Assembly (NCBI RefSeq): GCF_003403015.1
Contig: NZ_QURL01000008.1
Span: forward strand, 120,239-184,238
Length of the DNA stretch: 64,000 bases
Reading direction: 5' to 3'
Source: Fulvimarina endophytica
GTDB taxonomy: Bacteria; Pseudomonadota; Alphaproteobacteria; Rhizobiales; Rhizobiaceae
A model generated the notes under the pieces. The model did no database searches. It saw only the letters and a list, made by a program, of their open reading frames with translations, and was not told the origin of the DNA. Made by a program: the position numbers and the translations under genes. This document shows positions 1 through 10,800 of the stretch, in pieces (within the stretch, counting starts at the first letter, position 1; every line of letters begins with the position of its first letter).

Positions 1-1858
1 CCTCGCCGAAATAGTCGTCGATCGCCTCGCGCATGAAAAGGTCGGGCTGGCGCCGCGCGACGTTCTGCGTATCGCGCACGAGAGCCGCGATCTCAAAAGG
101 TGGCTTGCGGCCCGCCGGCTTGAAGACGGTGACCGTGCACGCCTCAGCATCCCGCTTCATCTCACGGTTCACCCGGCCCGCCGCCTGAATGATGCTTTCG
201 AGACCGGCCTCGGCGCGCCAGGCTTTGGGAAAATCGATATCGACGCCTGCCTCGACGAGCGATGTCGCGATGAGGCGGCAAGGTTCGCCATTGGTCAGAC
301 GAGCACGAACATCCTTGAGGATCGCATGGCGATGGGCCGCGCATTGGCGCGTCGTCAGATGGACGAGGCCGTCCAGCCCGGCCTCATGCGCCAGCGTGAA
401 AAGCTCCAGCGCGTGAGCCCGGCTGTTGACGATAATGAGGGCCTGGGGCTCGTCGCCGAGCGCCGCAACGAGCGCCTCGTCGTCCATCTCGCCGGCCTGA
501 ACGAGCCGGTTGCGCCGGAAAGCGGCATGCAGGCGTTTCGGATCCGGCGCGAGTTCGCGGCCTTCGAGGTCGAGGGCCAGCGGATGGCGCTCTGGAAAGT
601 TCGATGCGTCGAAAGCAGGCTGGGTCGCCGTGCACAGGACGATCGAGCAGCCCCAATCGCGGGCGAGCACGTCTATGGCGCGCACGGTCGGAGCGAGCAG
701 ATGCTTCGGCAGCACCTGCGCCTCGTCGAGAATGATGACGCTCTTGGCGATATTGTGGAGTTTTCGCGCGCGGGAGGTGCGCGCCGCGAACAGGCTTTCG
801 AAAAGCTGCACATGGGTCGTGACGATGACCGGCGCCGCCCAATTCTCCATGGCGAGGCGCATCTTGTCCTTGCCGGAGCGCCGGGTGTCGGCGTCCTCGA
901 GGCTTCGATCGAGCCGTTCGTCCTCGATCGCGGAATGATGTTCGAGGATGGCGTCGGCTCCCAGAACGTCGCGGAAGATCTCGGCCGTCTGATCGATGAT
1001 CGACGTGAAGGGGATGCCGTAGATGATCCGGCGATGACCCCATTTCTCGGCATGGTCGAGGGCGAAACCGAGGGAGGCGAGCGTCTTGCCGCCGCCGGTC
1101 GGCACGTCCAGCGTGAAAAGACCGGGTTCCAGCGTCCTGGCTCGCTCTCGCGCGCTCGTCAGGATCTCGTGCCGCAGCCCGGCGATCTCCGATGCCGCCG
1201 GGTCGAAGCCGGCGATCCTGGCTTCGAAGCGCCTCTGAAAGCGCGGCAGACAGTCCGCAAGGCTCGGCCAGTCGCGATCCCTTCGTCGCTCGCCCCTCTC
1301 GACATAGAACCGCTCGGTCTCCAGAAAATCGGCGTCCACCAGGCAGGAGAAGATCATCCGCCCCAGCATGGCATAGCGCTGGGCCTCTTCTCGTTTCGAT
1401 CCGCTCCCGGCAAAGGTCATACCGAGACCGTCGAGGTTCTGCGGAATGAAATAGTGCCAGGACCCGGAGAGAGAGGCGAAGTCGAAGGCGGCCTTGCGCT
1501 CGGCAAGGCTCGCCCCGTCGCTTCCCGTGCGGTCGGGCAACCCGGCATGGTGGCCGGCGATCGCCTGCGCGATGAGCATGGCGACCGCCTTCTCGCCCGG
1601 AGTCTCCCCGCGATCCACGATCGCCGCCGCCCCGGCGATCGAATGGGGAACGCGCTCCCTGGCACCGGCCAGATAGCGCTGGAATCGCGGATCGAACTTG
1701 CCGAGATCGTGCAGACGGGCAGCAAGTTCGCAAAGGCGAGCAATGCCGATTTCATCTCCGAAACAGCGCGCCTGCGCCGCGACGGCCTCCAGATGATCGA
1801 CGAGAGGCTCCCAGCGTTCGGGCGCTTTGCCTTCGATCGAGTGGGCGTAGAACGGCAT
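1..1858 (-). CDS. cas3: CRISPR-associated helicase/nuclease Cas3 (HD-Cas3), 3' end cut by window edge
   Basis: Cas3 is the nuclease-helicase of type I CRISPR interference; it is recruited by Cascade and nicks, unwinds and degrades target DNA. About 619 residues are visible and the gene runs off the left edge. The N-terminus begins MPFYAHSIEGKAPERW, followed by an HD phosphohydrolase domain with H50-D51 in RLHDLGKF and a GHHAGLPD motif near residue 101. The SF2 helicase core follows: Walker A PTGGGKT near residue 254, DEAQ near 372, then a TATQPAF motif. The N-terminal pattern and the order HD then helicase resemble type I-C Cas3, where cas3 is usually the first cas gene; cas5, cas8c and cas7 would then lie off the left edge. 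The subtype is inference. The start ATG is the first one in frame ahead of the HD domain. No CRISPR array is visible upstream. Confidence 0.9.
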   Translation of the reverse strand, partial: MPFYAHSIEGKAPERWEPLVDHLEAVAAQARCFGDEIGIARLCELAARLHDLGKFDPRFQRYLAGARERVPHSIAGAAAIVDRGETPGEKAVAMLIAQAIAGHHAGLPDRTGSDGASLAERKAAFDFASLSGSWHYFIPQNLDGLGMTFAGSGSKREEAQRYAMLGRMIFSCLVDADFLETERFYVERGERRRDRDWPSLADCLPRFQRRFEARIAGFDPAASEIAGLRHEILTSARERARTLEPGLFTLDVPTGGGKTLASLGFALDHAEKWGHRRIIYGIPFTSIIDQTAEIFRDVLGADAILEHHSAIEDERLDRSLEDADTRRSGKDKMRLAMENWAAPVIVTTHVQLFESLFAARTSRARKLHNIAKSVIILDEAQVLPKHLLAPTVRAIDVLARDWGCSIVLCTATQPAFDASNFPERHPLALDLEGRELAPDPKRLHAAFRRNRLVQAGEMDDEALVAALGDEPQALIIVNSRAHALELFTLAHEAGLDGLVHLTTRQCAAHRHAILKDVRARLTNGEPCRLIATSLVEAGVDIDFPKAWRAEAGLESIIQAAGRVNREMKRDAEACTVTVFKPAGRKPPFEIAALVRDTQNVARRQPDLFMREAIDDYFGE

Positions 1859-2229
1859 CCTCGACTGACCCTTTTCGAATGTCTCGGCGAATGAAGATGA
1901 AAGACCAGCATCTCAAGCTCGCATGAGGCTCGACGGCTACGAAGGTCCCGCGGTTTCATCGGGCGGTGTCGAGCGGTCGGCCGGTGGATCTGCATCCCCG
2001 CCAGAAGGGCGTCATGAATGGAAGCGTCTGACCTTGAGGAATGAAAGGTCGCCGCCGCGCGGCGCGAATATTCAGCACCAGAAGGCTCGATTTGATGACT
2101 TCGCGTGTGCGTTCAGTAAGAGATGTCGGATCGATGCGCTCGTGATCAGAACGCCGAGCGACATCTACGCGCCGTCCTCGAGTGCCTGGGACAGGTCGTT
2201 CGCACCATCCGAAATCGAAAGCGTACGGT
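1859..2229. other. Intergenic region upstream of cas3, no gene recognised
   Basis: This stretch of about 370 bases separates cas3 from the response regulator gene. Both strands have short open frames, but none has a plausible start, domain or codon pattern. No repeat-spacer structure and no clear terminator were seen. It should contain the promoter of cas3, though no convincing -35/-10 pair stands out. Confidence 0.5.
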
Positions 2230-2892
2230 TCAGACGTTCGATCGCGTCTGGCTGCTGCGGAGCTTCTGAGCCGCGACGACGGCTGAGACGCGGTTCGTGA
2301 CGCCATATTTATGCATGATCGTCGTCATGTAATATTTGACGGTTTTCTCGCTGAGGCCCAGCTTGTCGGCGATCTGGCGATTGGTCAGGCCCGCTTCGAC
2401 TTCAGCCAGGATCTGCTCCTCCCGGTGAGAAAGCCCCTCGGACTGTCCCCTGCGTTCGCCGCCCTGGGCCGCATGAAGAAGTTTCGTGGCAAACTCGGGA
2501 GATATGAAAGACTGGTCGTTGACGATCGTCCATACGGCAGACTTCAGATCGCTCGCGCTGACACCCTTCAGGATATAGCCGCAAGCTCCCGTATTCAGTG
2601 CCTTGATCGCGGTCTCGGCATCGTCGCAAACCGTGAGGATTGCGCATTTCGTCGTCGGCACATGAGCCCGGATCAGTGCGAGTGCCTCGATCCCACCCCC
2701 GCCGGGCATTCCAAGATCGAGAAGCATGACCTTGGGCTTGTGCCGGATCGCGATCTCGAGGGCCTCGCTGGTCGAAGACCCTTCGGCGACGATCTGAAAT
2801 CTCGGATCGCGGCCGAGAACCGTGATGAGACCTTGCCTTACGATGGGATGGTCATCGACGACTGCCAGTGAGACCTGAAACGCGGTACTCAT
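2230..2892 (-). CDS. NarL/FixJ-family response regulator (REC plus LuxR-type HTH)
   Basis: This 220-residue transcription factor has an N-terminal receiver domain (about 7-125) and a C-terminal LuxR/GerE helix-turn-helix (about 155-215). Receiver residues are in place: the acidic pair D13-D14 in VVDDHP, the phosphoacceptor D59 in LLDLGMPG, T87 and K109. The HTH shows LSHREEQILAEVEAGLTNRQ followed by IADKLGLSEKTVKYYMTTIM, typical of the family. It lies 289 bases downstream of a NarX/DegS-type kinase on the same strand, its likely partner. Targets cannot be read from the sequence. The nearest plausible ones are the RTX peroxidase and type I secretion genes divergent from the kinase. Confidence 0.93.
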   Translation of the reverse strand: MSTAFQVSLAVVDDHPIVRQGLITVLGRDPRFQIVAEGSSTSEALEIAIRHKPKVMLLDLGMPGGGGIEALALIRAHVPTTKCAILTVCDDAETAIKALNTGACGYILKGVSASDLKSAVWTIVNDQSFISPEFATKLLHAAQGGERRGQSEGLSHREEQILAEVEAGLTNRQIADKLGLSEKTVKYYMTTIMHKYGVTNRVSAVVAAQKLRSSQTRSNV

Positions 2893-3181
2893 TGCTGTTC
2901 ACCAAACACCTTTGCAGCAGAGCGGCCCTGTACACCTCGGTTTCTTTGCCGCCCATCTTACTGAAGAGGAGCGCGTATTGAAAGTCAATTCAGCCTAGAC
3001 AGATCGCCCTGTCGATTTTGCCGTAAGGTTACCAAGCACACGACTCTAGATGTAAAATCGGGAAAGTAAATGGATTGATTCGATTGCTCTTTGTCTGACG
3101 AGTTTCGTCGATCATCGATCCGAGGTTGTCGAAGCGAAGCGCCTCGGCTCGGCGCCATCCGTGTTCGGTATCACGCAGTTC

Positions 3182-4621
3182 TTATGCAGAGTCGGACGGG
3201 AAGGGTATCCGGCAACGGATGAGCGTTCCCCCTCCCGGCCCGCTCTCGAATTGCGCGGAACCTCCCAGCGAACCGGCACGGTATCGAATGCCGTCCAGAC
3301 CGAGTTTGCCGTTTCGGTCCGCGTCGCTCCTCTCCGAGTTTTCCAGTCCGGGTCCGCGATCCTGTATCGTCACTTCGATCTCGCCATCGATCTGACGGAT
3401 GACGACGCGCGGGGAGGGATCACCGGCATGCTTCTCGGCATTGGTCATCGCCTCCTGGACGATGCGTGCGATCGCCTGAACCAGATCGGGAGCGGTGATG
3501 CCCTCGACGTTCTCGAACGAGAGAACCGTGGTGCCGCCCGTCCTGCGATCATGGGCGAGCGCAATCGCACGCACGACTTCGGTGATATCGGATCCTTCCT
3601 TCAGGAACGGCATGAAGAGACCCGCGGCGATGGCCCGAAGGTCTGCGAGCGAGTCCTGAACTGCCGCCCGAACCTCAGATAAAGTCTCTCTCCCGAAGTG
3701 TTCCTCCGACCGATCGGCCCGGATGGCTTCGTCGATGTCGTCGAGGCGAAGAAGAACGAAAGCCATCAGTTGCGCCGGACCATCGTGAAGCTCCGCGCCG
3801 AGCCGCCGCTGAAGCATGTGGTCGATCCGAGCCGTCTTCTGAAGGGCGATCTGCATTTCGCCGCGCAGTTTCGCGTTGGTTTTGTGGAGGCCGATCTCGC
3901 GGGCATGTCTGGCTTCCAGATCGCGCTTTTGACGCTCGATCGTCACGCTTCCACGGTAGACGATCGCGAAGAGAACCATCAGCAGGGCGAGGCCGGCGCT
4001 TCCAACGACCAGCCAGTTGTCGCGAACGGCGTCGAGCAGTTCGTTGTTCAGCCGTTCGGCATTTTCGTAGAATTCTCCGACCGCGATGATCTCGTTGCTT
4101 CCGCTTCGATAAAGAGGGGCATAGATCTCGTAGAGAGGGACCGAAAGCGTTCTCTCGAACGCGTTCTCGTCGTCTTCCAGTTGATTCAGGTAACCCTTGA
4201 TCTCACCGTTCAAGGCTGGCTGGATCTCATCGGTCGGAAAGCTTTGACCGATGAGATCGGGCTGGCTCGAGAAGGCAATCCGACCGTTCGGCTCCCAGAT
4301 TTTGATCGACATGACATGCTTGCGAAGAGCATGGGTGTCGCTGATGGCTCTCAGTTGAGCGATATCGGCTGACGAGAGTGGCCTGCCCTCGACCAGCGAC
4401 TGGATGTGCGGTTCGAGCACGCTCTGCATGAACAGTGCGCCCGCCTCGGCGCTGCGCTGAAGGATGCCGTCCGAAATTCGCTTGCTGACCCACCAGCCCA
4501 AAGTGATCATCACGAGAGCGAAACTGATCGTCGCGACGATCGAGAATTGCTGGAACAGCGTGAGCCTCGCGCCTCGTGCGCCGCTGCGATTAGACCTTGG
4601 TCCAGTCATCCGTTCGACCAT
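3182..4621 (-). CDS. Membrane sensor histidine kinase, HisKA_3 (DegS/NarX) type
   Basis: This 479-residue inner-membrane sensor kinase probably phosphorylates the neighbouring LuxR-type regulator. Transmembrane segments are at about 25-45 and 203-222, framing an extracytoplasmic sensing domain of roughly 155 residues with no domain I can name. A coiled linker follows, then the HisKA_3 dimerisation helix with the phosphoacceptor H279 in GAELHDGPAQ. The ATPase domain has an N box with N394 (QEAMTNAEKHA) and a G box DRGPGL at 421-426. The first ATG (MVERM) and an ATG four codons later are both possible starts. The gene is divergent from the giant peroxidase gene across 268 bases, which suggests the pair senses an envelope signal and controls the peroxidase and its exporter; this is inference. 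Confidence 0.92.
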   Translation of the reverse strand: MVERMTGPRSNRSGARGARLTLFQQFSIVATISFALVMITLGWWVSKRISDGILQRSAEAGALFMQSVLEPHIQSLVEGRPLSSADIAQLRAISDTHALRKHVMSIKIWEPNGRIAFSSQPDLIGQSFPTDEIQPALNGEIKGYLNQLEDDENAFERTLSVPLYEIYAPLYRSGSNEIIAVGEFYENAERLNNELLDAVRDNWLVVGSAGLALLMVLFAIVYRGSVTIERQKRDLEARHAREIGLHKTNAKLRGEMQIALQKTARIDHMLQRRLGAELHDGPAQLMAFVLLRLDDIDEAIRADRSEEHFGRETLSEVRAAVQDSLADLRAIAAGLFMPFLKEGSDITEVVRAIALAHDRRTGGTTVLSFENVEGITAPDLVQAIARIVQEAMTNAEKHAGDPSPRVVIRQIDGEIEVTIQDRGPGLENSERSDADRNGKLGLDGIRYRAGSLGGSAQFESGPGGGTLIRCRIPFPSDSA

Positions 4622-4889
4622 TCGCTGAGAGGCGTACCAGACTTTCTACGAGAAATTGGCTCGACCTACGCCTGTGTCGGAGCGCCAGTTCACTATGGCA
4701 TGCTTAAGTGAAAGTTAAGAAGAAGAAAGTCCGCACCCGCAGGTTCGAAGAGAGTGGATCGTAGCGCGGCATCCGGCGACTGAATTGCAAGATTTCGTTT
4801 CGGCCTCGACGCAGGACCCGCCTGTCTTCGCGTGAAGGACAAGACTGTCCGACAGCATCCCATAATGGTTTCCATCCCGGAGAAGAACG

Positions 4890-7800
4890 ATGTCGACCTT
4901 CAATGCTTCGCTCAAACCGTTCGTCATCAATGCGACGGATATCCGCTTCTTGACCGATCAGGTCGGATTTCTTCCGTTGTTCGATGCTCAAGGGCGCATC
5001 ATCGTCGCCTGGGACGGCGTCGGCCCGGTTTTCGACTTCTCCGGCAATCCCTACGCGGAACAGGGCAGCCCCCAGGCGAACCTCGCCAAATGGGGACAAT
5101 CCTATCAGAACTTCACCGATCTTTCGGGAACCCGGGACGTCAGCGGCTACTGGAACAATCTGGCGCCGCTTCTTGCCCATTATGGTGATACCGGCCAACT
5201 GTTCCCCCGGATGATGACCGCCGATTACAGCGGCTATCTGGTTCAGGTCACAGGCAACCCGACCATCGGTCCCGTTCTCGTCGCCTCCAGTGAACCGGTC
5301 GCGACCACAACGCAGGAAAACGTCCAGGTTCTCCTCGACAGCGGGGTCTACAGCGTCTTCTCGGCCCCCGGGGTCGCCAAAACGATCCACGAGATCGTCA
5401 CCTCCGGCACCAGCGTCTCGACGGCTGTCGCTGCGGTGACTTCCACCGTCGTCAACGATGGCCACCACATTGCTCTGACCGCGACCACCACGACCACGAG
5501 TTCGACCACCACCACCACGAGCTACGACTACGTTCAGGACGAGACACGGACCGTCCTGACCAGCGCGAACGGAACCAGCGAGACCGTCAGCACTGCGGTC
5601 GTCGCGACATCGGATCCCGTCACGGTGACGCAGTCCGTCGACGGCATCGTCTCGACGGTCTTCTCGGGTGGTGAACTCGTGGGCGAGCTAAACGGCGTAA
5701 AGCTCCACGGCTTCACGACCGACTACGCCTTGTCGCATCAGGACTATACGGTTCAGGCGGCGCTCGGCGGTGCCGAAGGCGACACCGTCTCGTCGGACGG
5801 CACGGCCATCAATATCAGGAACGTCGTCGACTATACGCCGCGCATGATCAGCCGCACGATCACGACCGCCGGCGTGACCTACGATACGTGGGCAAACCAC
5901 TCCGACAATCCGGCCGCAGGCGACCACAGGCCGGGCGAGATCTATTACGGGGCGGACGGCGTCTCGGGAGAGGCGACGGTTCTCGACTGGGGCGCTCTCG
6001 AAACGGTCGCCAATGGCGGCCTCGGCCAAGTCGACACCCAGGCACGGCTCGAAGCCTCCGCCGGCCAGAACGACCACTTCATCGGCAGCCTGAACCCAGG
6101 CGTCTCCCCCTCCAACGGCTTCTTCGTCCTGTTCGGCCAGTTCTTCGACCACGGTCTCGACTTCATCGACAAGGGCCAGTCGGACGGTGCGGGCCGAAAC
6201 GTGACCATCAAGATCGCGCTCGGCGTCGACGACCCGCTCTACGGCATGCTCGGTCCCGACGGCCGACCGGTCACGGAGATCACGATCAATCGCTCCACGG
6301 TCGAGACCCTCGACGCGAACGGCAGCGAATACGTCAATCACGTCTCTCCGTTCATCGACCAGAGCCAGACCTACGGCTCGGACGTCCAGCGCACCCAACT
6401 GCTGCGCGAATGGGTGTCGAGCGACGGGGGACAGAGCTTCCATGCGGGCATGAAGCTCCTGGACGGCGCGACGCTTCAGACCCCGTGGGCCCGGCCCGAT
6501 GGCACGTTGACCCACGAAACCCTGCCGACGCTCAACGAGCTTCGGGCCCATATCGACGCGACGGGCCGGGCTTCCCTGACCTGGGACGACATCGGCAATC
6601 TGCGCAATCGTGACGGCGCCGGACAACTCAGCGGCGGAAGCAGCGGCGAGTCCCTGCTGCTCGACATGAATCCGCGCTTCGATACCGCGCATCTCATCGC
6701 AGCACAGGGCGAGACCCCGGCAGAGGTAGCGAGGGTCGAAGCGGCGATCGCCTTTCTCAATACCTATGGTGTTCGCCCGGCCCATCCCGACGGGCAGGGC
6801 GGGACGGTGCCCGCCGACACCTTCGGCTTCAACCAAGACGGCATGCTTGCCCTGACGCTCGGCTCCGACCTGTCCATGGGGCCCGGCCAGCCTGTCATCG
6901 CGGCGGGGACCTCGCTCACCGGCGCCAGCGCACTCGCCGGCTGGGTCGATTTCTCGAACTTCTCGATCATGCAGACACCCCCGGGCATTCCATCGACCTT
7001 CATCGAGGGCGTGCGCAGTGCCGTCAGCGACATTCTGATGGCGTCGGTCGGCGATCACTATATCGCCGGCGACGGTCGGGCGAACGAGAATTTCGGCCTC
7101 ACATCGATCCACCACGTCTTCCACGAAGAGCACAATTATCAGGTCGAGAACCTGATCGATGCTTTGCACCGGCAGGATGTCGTCACCAACGACGTGACCC
7201 ACGAAAAGCTGCACGAGTTCCAGATCGACACCGGACACGGGATGAACGCCGCCGGGGATTATCTGCAGGCGGACGGGGTTTCGATCTCCTGGAACGAGGA
7301 CAAGATCTTCCAGGGCGCCAAGCTCATCGTCGAGATGGAGTATCAGCACGCCGCAGTCGATCAGTACGCCCGCAACGTCTCGCCGAATATCCAGGAATTC
7401 GTCGGCTACTCTCCGGACAAGCAGCCGGACGTGACGATGGAATATTCGCAGGCCGCCTTCCGGTTCGGACATTCGACGTTGCGTGAGACCATCGACACGA
7501 TCGATCCGACCCACGGCATCACCGGCAAGATCATGGGCTATGCCCTGCACGATGCCTTTCTGAGCCCGGAATCCTTCGGCAAGGTCGGTCCCGGTTCCAT
7601 CCTGCTCGGCATGACGCACCAGCAGCAGAGCGAGATCGACGAATTCGTAACGCCTGCGCTGAACCAGGGTCTGCTCGGCCAGCCGCTCGACCTTGCGGCG
7701 ATCAACATCGCCCGCGGCCGCGACGTCGGACTTCCCGCCCTCAACGACTTCCGCGAGGCCCTCGGGCTGCAACGCTATACGAGCTGGAACGATTTCGGCC

Positions 7801-10800
7801 AGAACATGCAGCACCCGAGTTCGCTGGCGAATTTCATCGCGGCCTACTCCTTCGACGGCGCGCTGGACAAGGCCAACGCGGTTCTCGACCTCGCCAGTCA
7901 GGCCTTCGAGACGAGCGCTGCGGGCCTGACGCTCGGAGCGATCCTCGGCTGGGCTGGTCCGGTCGCCGATCTCGTCTCGCGGGCCTACGCCTTCCTGTCC
8001 GGCGACGAAACGCGAGGCGGTGCGGGAACATTGGGGTTCAACCAGATCGACACATGGCTGGGCGGGCTTGCGGAAGTCCACCAGCCGGGCGGCCTCCTCG
8101 GCGAGACGTTCGATACGGTCTTCGTCGCCCAGATCGAGTCCCTGATGGACGGCGACCGCTTCTACTACCTCTATCGCCTGGCCGGGCAGCAGTTCGGCGA
8201 AGAGGTGGCGAACGGCCAGTTGAAGGATCTCGTCGAGCGCAATACCGGCCTCGTCCATCTGAACGGCAACGTCTTCGGCTATGCCGACCAGTATGTGGAT
8301 CTCGGTGCCCGGAAGGAGGTGGTCGCCGAAGGCGCCGAAGCGCTGACCACCGGCAACGAGCACAAATACGGAGATCTCGCGGACGTGGCGTCCGGCGCGA
8401 TCGGCATCTACTCCAATGGCGGTCTCTCGAGCGCCAATGACGGCCACCTCATCACGATCAACGGGCAGACCTACGTACAGGACACGCGCCTGCAAAACCT
8501 CGATCCCGACAGCGTCTACGCCCTCAACGACTTCATGAACCTCGATGGCACACCGAACACGGGTGCCGAATCGAACGAGGTCATCGTCGGCACGGCCGGG
8601 AACGACCTCATCTATGCCCAGGGCGGTGACGATACCGTCTACGGTGAGGACGGCGACGACATCATTTATGGAGGCTTCGGGATCGATCGCCTCTATGGCG
8701 GAGCCGGCAGCGACCGGATGTATGGCGGCGATAATCCCGACCTGATGGACGGCGGTTCGGGCGACGATTTCCTCTACGGGGAGTCGTCCGGCACGGACAT
8801 CAACGGCGCCGACCAGATCATCGGCGGTTCGGGCAACGATTATATCGAGGGCGGCGTCGGCATCGACAAGCTGTCGGCTGGATCCGGCGACGACATCATT
8901 CACGGCGGTCAGGACACCGATCCGTTCACCCATGGCGGCGACGGCAACGATCTCGTCTTCGGCGATTCCGGGGGCGACATCCTCTACGGCGACAATGGCG
9001 ACGATATCGTCGTCGGCGGCGCCGATCAGGATCAGCTCTTCGGCAATGACGGCGACGACATTCTCCTGCCGGGCGACCCGACCGGCGCGCTGACGATCGG
9101 CGGAGACGAGGTTCTCGGCGGCGACGGCGTCGACCGGAACGACAAGGGCTTCGATCTCATCGACTTCTCCGACAACACCGTGCGTCCCGGCGGGGTCCGC
9201 TTCGATCTGTTCAACCAGGCCAATCCGGCGACGACGCCGAACGGCTCGGCCTCGCAGGTCCAGTCCTTCCAGCTCGACGGCGTGATCGGCTCGGCCGGCG
9301 ACGATACCATCATCGGAAACGACGAGACGTCCGCAGGGGCCGGCGCCGACGCCTCCATCGCCGGGGACAACTGGCTGATCGGCGGCTCGGGCAACGATAC
9401 CTTCACCGGCATGGGCGGCAACGACATCATCGTCGGCGGATCGATCCGGCTCGACGCGCTGATCGGGCGATACAGCCAAGAGGAAGGCACCGCCGATTAC
9501 TACAATCACAACAACGGCAATGACGGTCTGACCGAAGAGGACCGGCTTCAGGACGCTCTTTACCAGGGCGCCTCGCACCGTGTCGCCTGGAACGAGACGA
9601 TCGACGGCAGCGGTCTCCTCGACGGATCGGAAACGGGGATGTTCGACAAGCACTTCACCGAGATGCTTCGAACCAGGCTCTTCAAGGATACGGTGCTGGG
9701 AGACGGCGATGGCGGCGCACCGGGCCAGGGCGGCGACCTCGGCAAGGAGGATACGGCGGTTTATTCCGGCACCATCGATCTCGACCGGCCGGACCGCTCG
9801 GACTATCGCGTCGAGGCGGTGGACGCCCACGGCGATCTGGTGGCAGATCCCCATGCCGACGGTTTCTTCGCCTTGCGCATCACGGATATGAGAACGGCGA
9901 CCGATTTCATCGATGCCAACGGTCAGGCGATCCTCGATGCCAACGGGGTTCCTCTCTCCAACGAAGGCACCGATCTTCTGATCGGAATCGAGAACCTGCG
10001 CTTCGCCAATGGAACCGTGAAGGCGGGAGCCTTCTTCGACAAGGCTCCGAGCGTCGATCTCCACGCGCAATTGACGAATGTGAGCCTTGCTGCGAGCGAC
10101 GCGTTCGCCGGAAGTCCCTCCAACAACCCCTATGGTCGTGGAAGCGGCTGGACGGGAGGCTGGACCGAAACGGCTGACGGCAATGGCAGCTCGTCTTCCG
10201 GACAGATCCATTATCAGGCGGTCGGCCAGAGCGATGGTGTGCTCCAGATCAACGGCGGTCCGGGTTCGGGCTTCAACAATCCCTACAACGGGGCCTCGAT
10301 CTCTCGCGGTGTCAATCTTTCGGGCTACGGGACTGCTCATGTCAGCTTCGATGTTTCGGAATCGGGCCTCGGTGTCGGCGAGACGGTCGAGGTCTGGATG
10401 ACGGACAATCAGAACACGCCCGGAGCGAACGATGTTCTCGTCACGACCATCGATCGGAATACGGGCAATGCCGGAACCGTCAGCTTCGACGTGACCGGAA
10501 ACTTCACCCAGAACTCGCGGCTCTTCTTCGTCGCAACTGCCATGAACGCCGTCACGGATGTCGTGCAGATCGACAATATCAGCGTCACGGCCACGCGCAT
10601 CGTCGATGCGGCGCCGGGCAACGACTACTCCGTCAATTACACCGAGCAGCAGGCGGCCCCGCCGGCCATCGCCTCGACGCCATCGATCACGGATCAGGAC
10701 GATACGCTGATCTTCTCCGCCAGGGCGGTGATCCGGGATGCCGTGACCGGCGACCGGCTGACCGTCGGGACACTGCCGGCAGGCATCGTCGCCGCGGGGA

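Noticed and set aside
326..1894. Open frame of 522 codons on the plus strand over cas3
   Set aside because: The opposite strand encodes a fully motif-bearing Cas3; the plus frame has no domain.
8560..9100. Apparent DNA repeats resembling a CRISPR-like or satellite array
   Set aside because: The periodicity is 27 bases and codes for RTX nonapeptides in frame; the same applies to 15960-16780.
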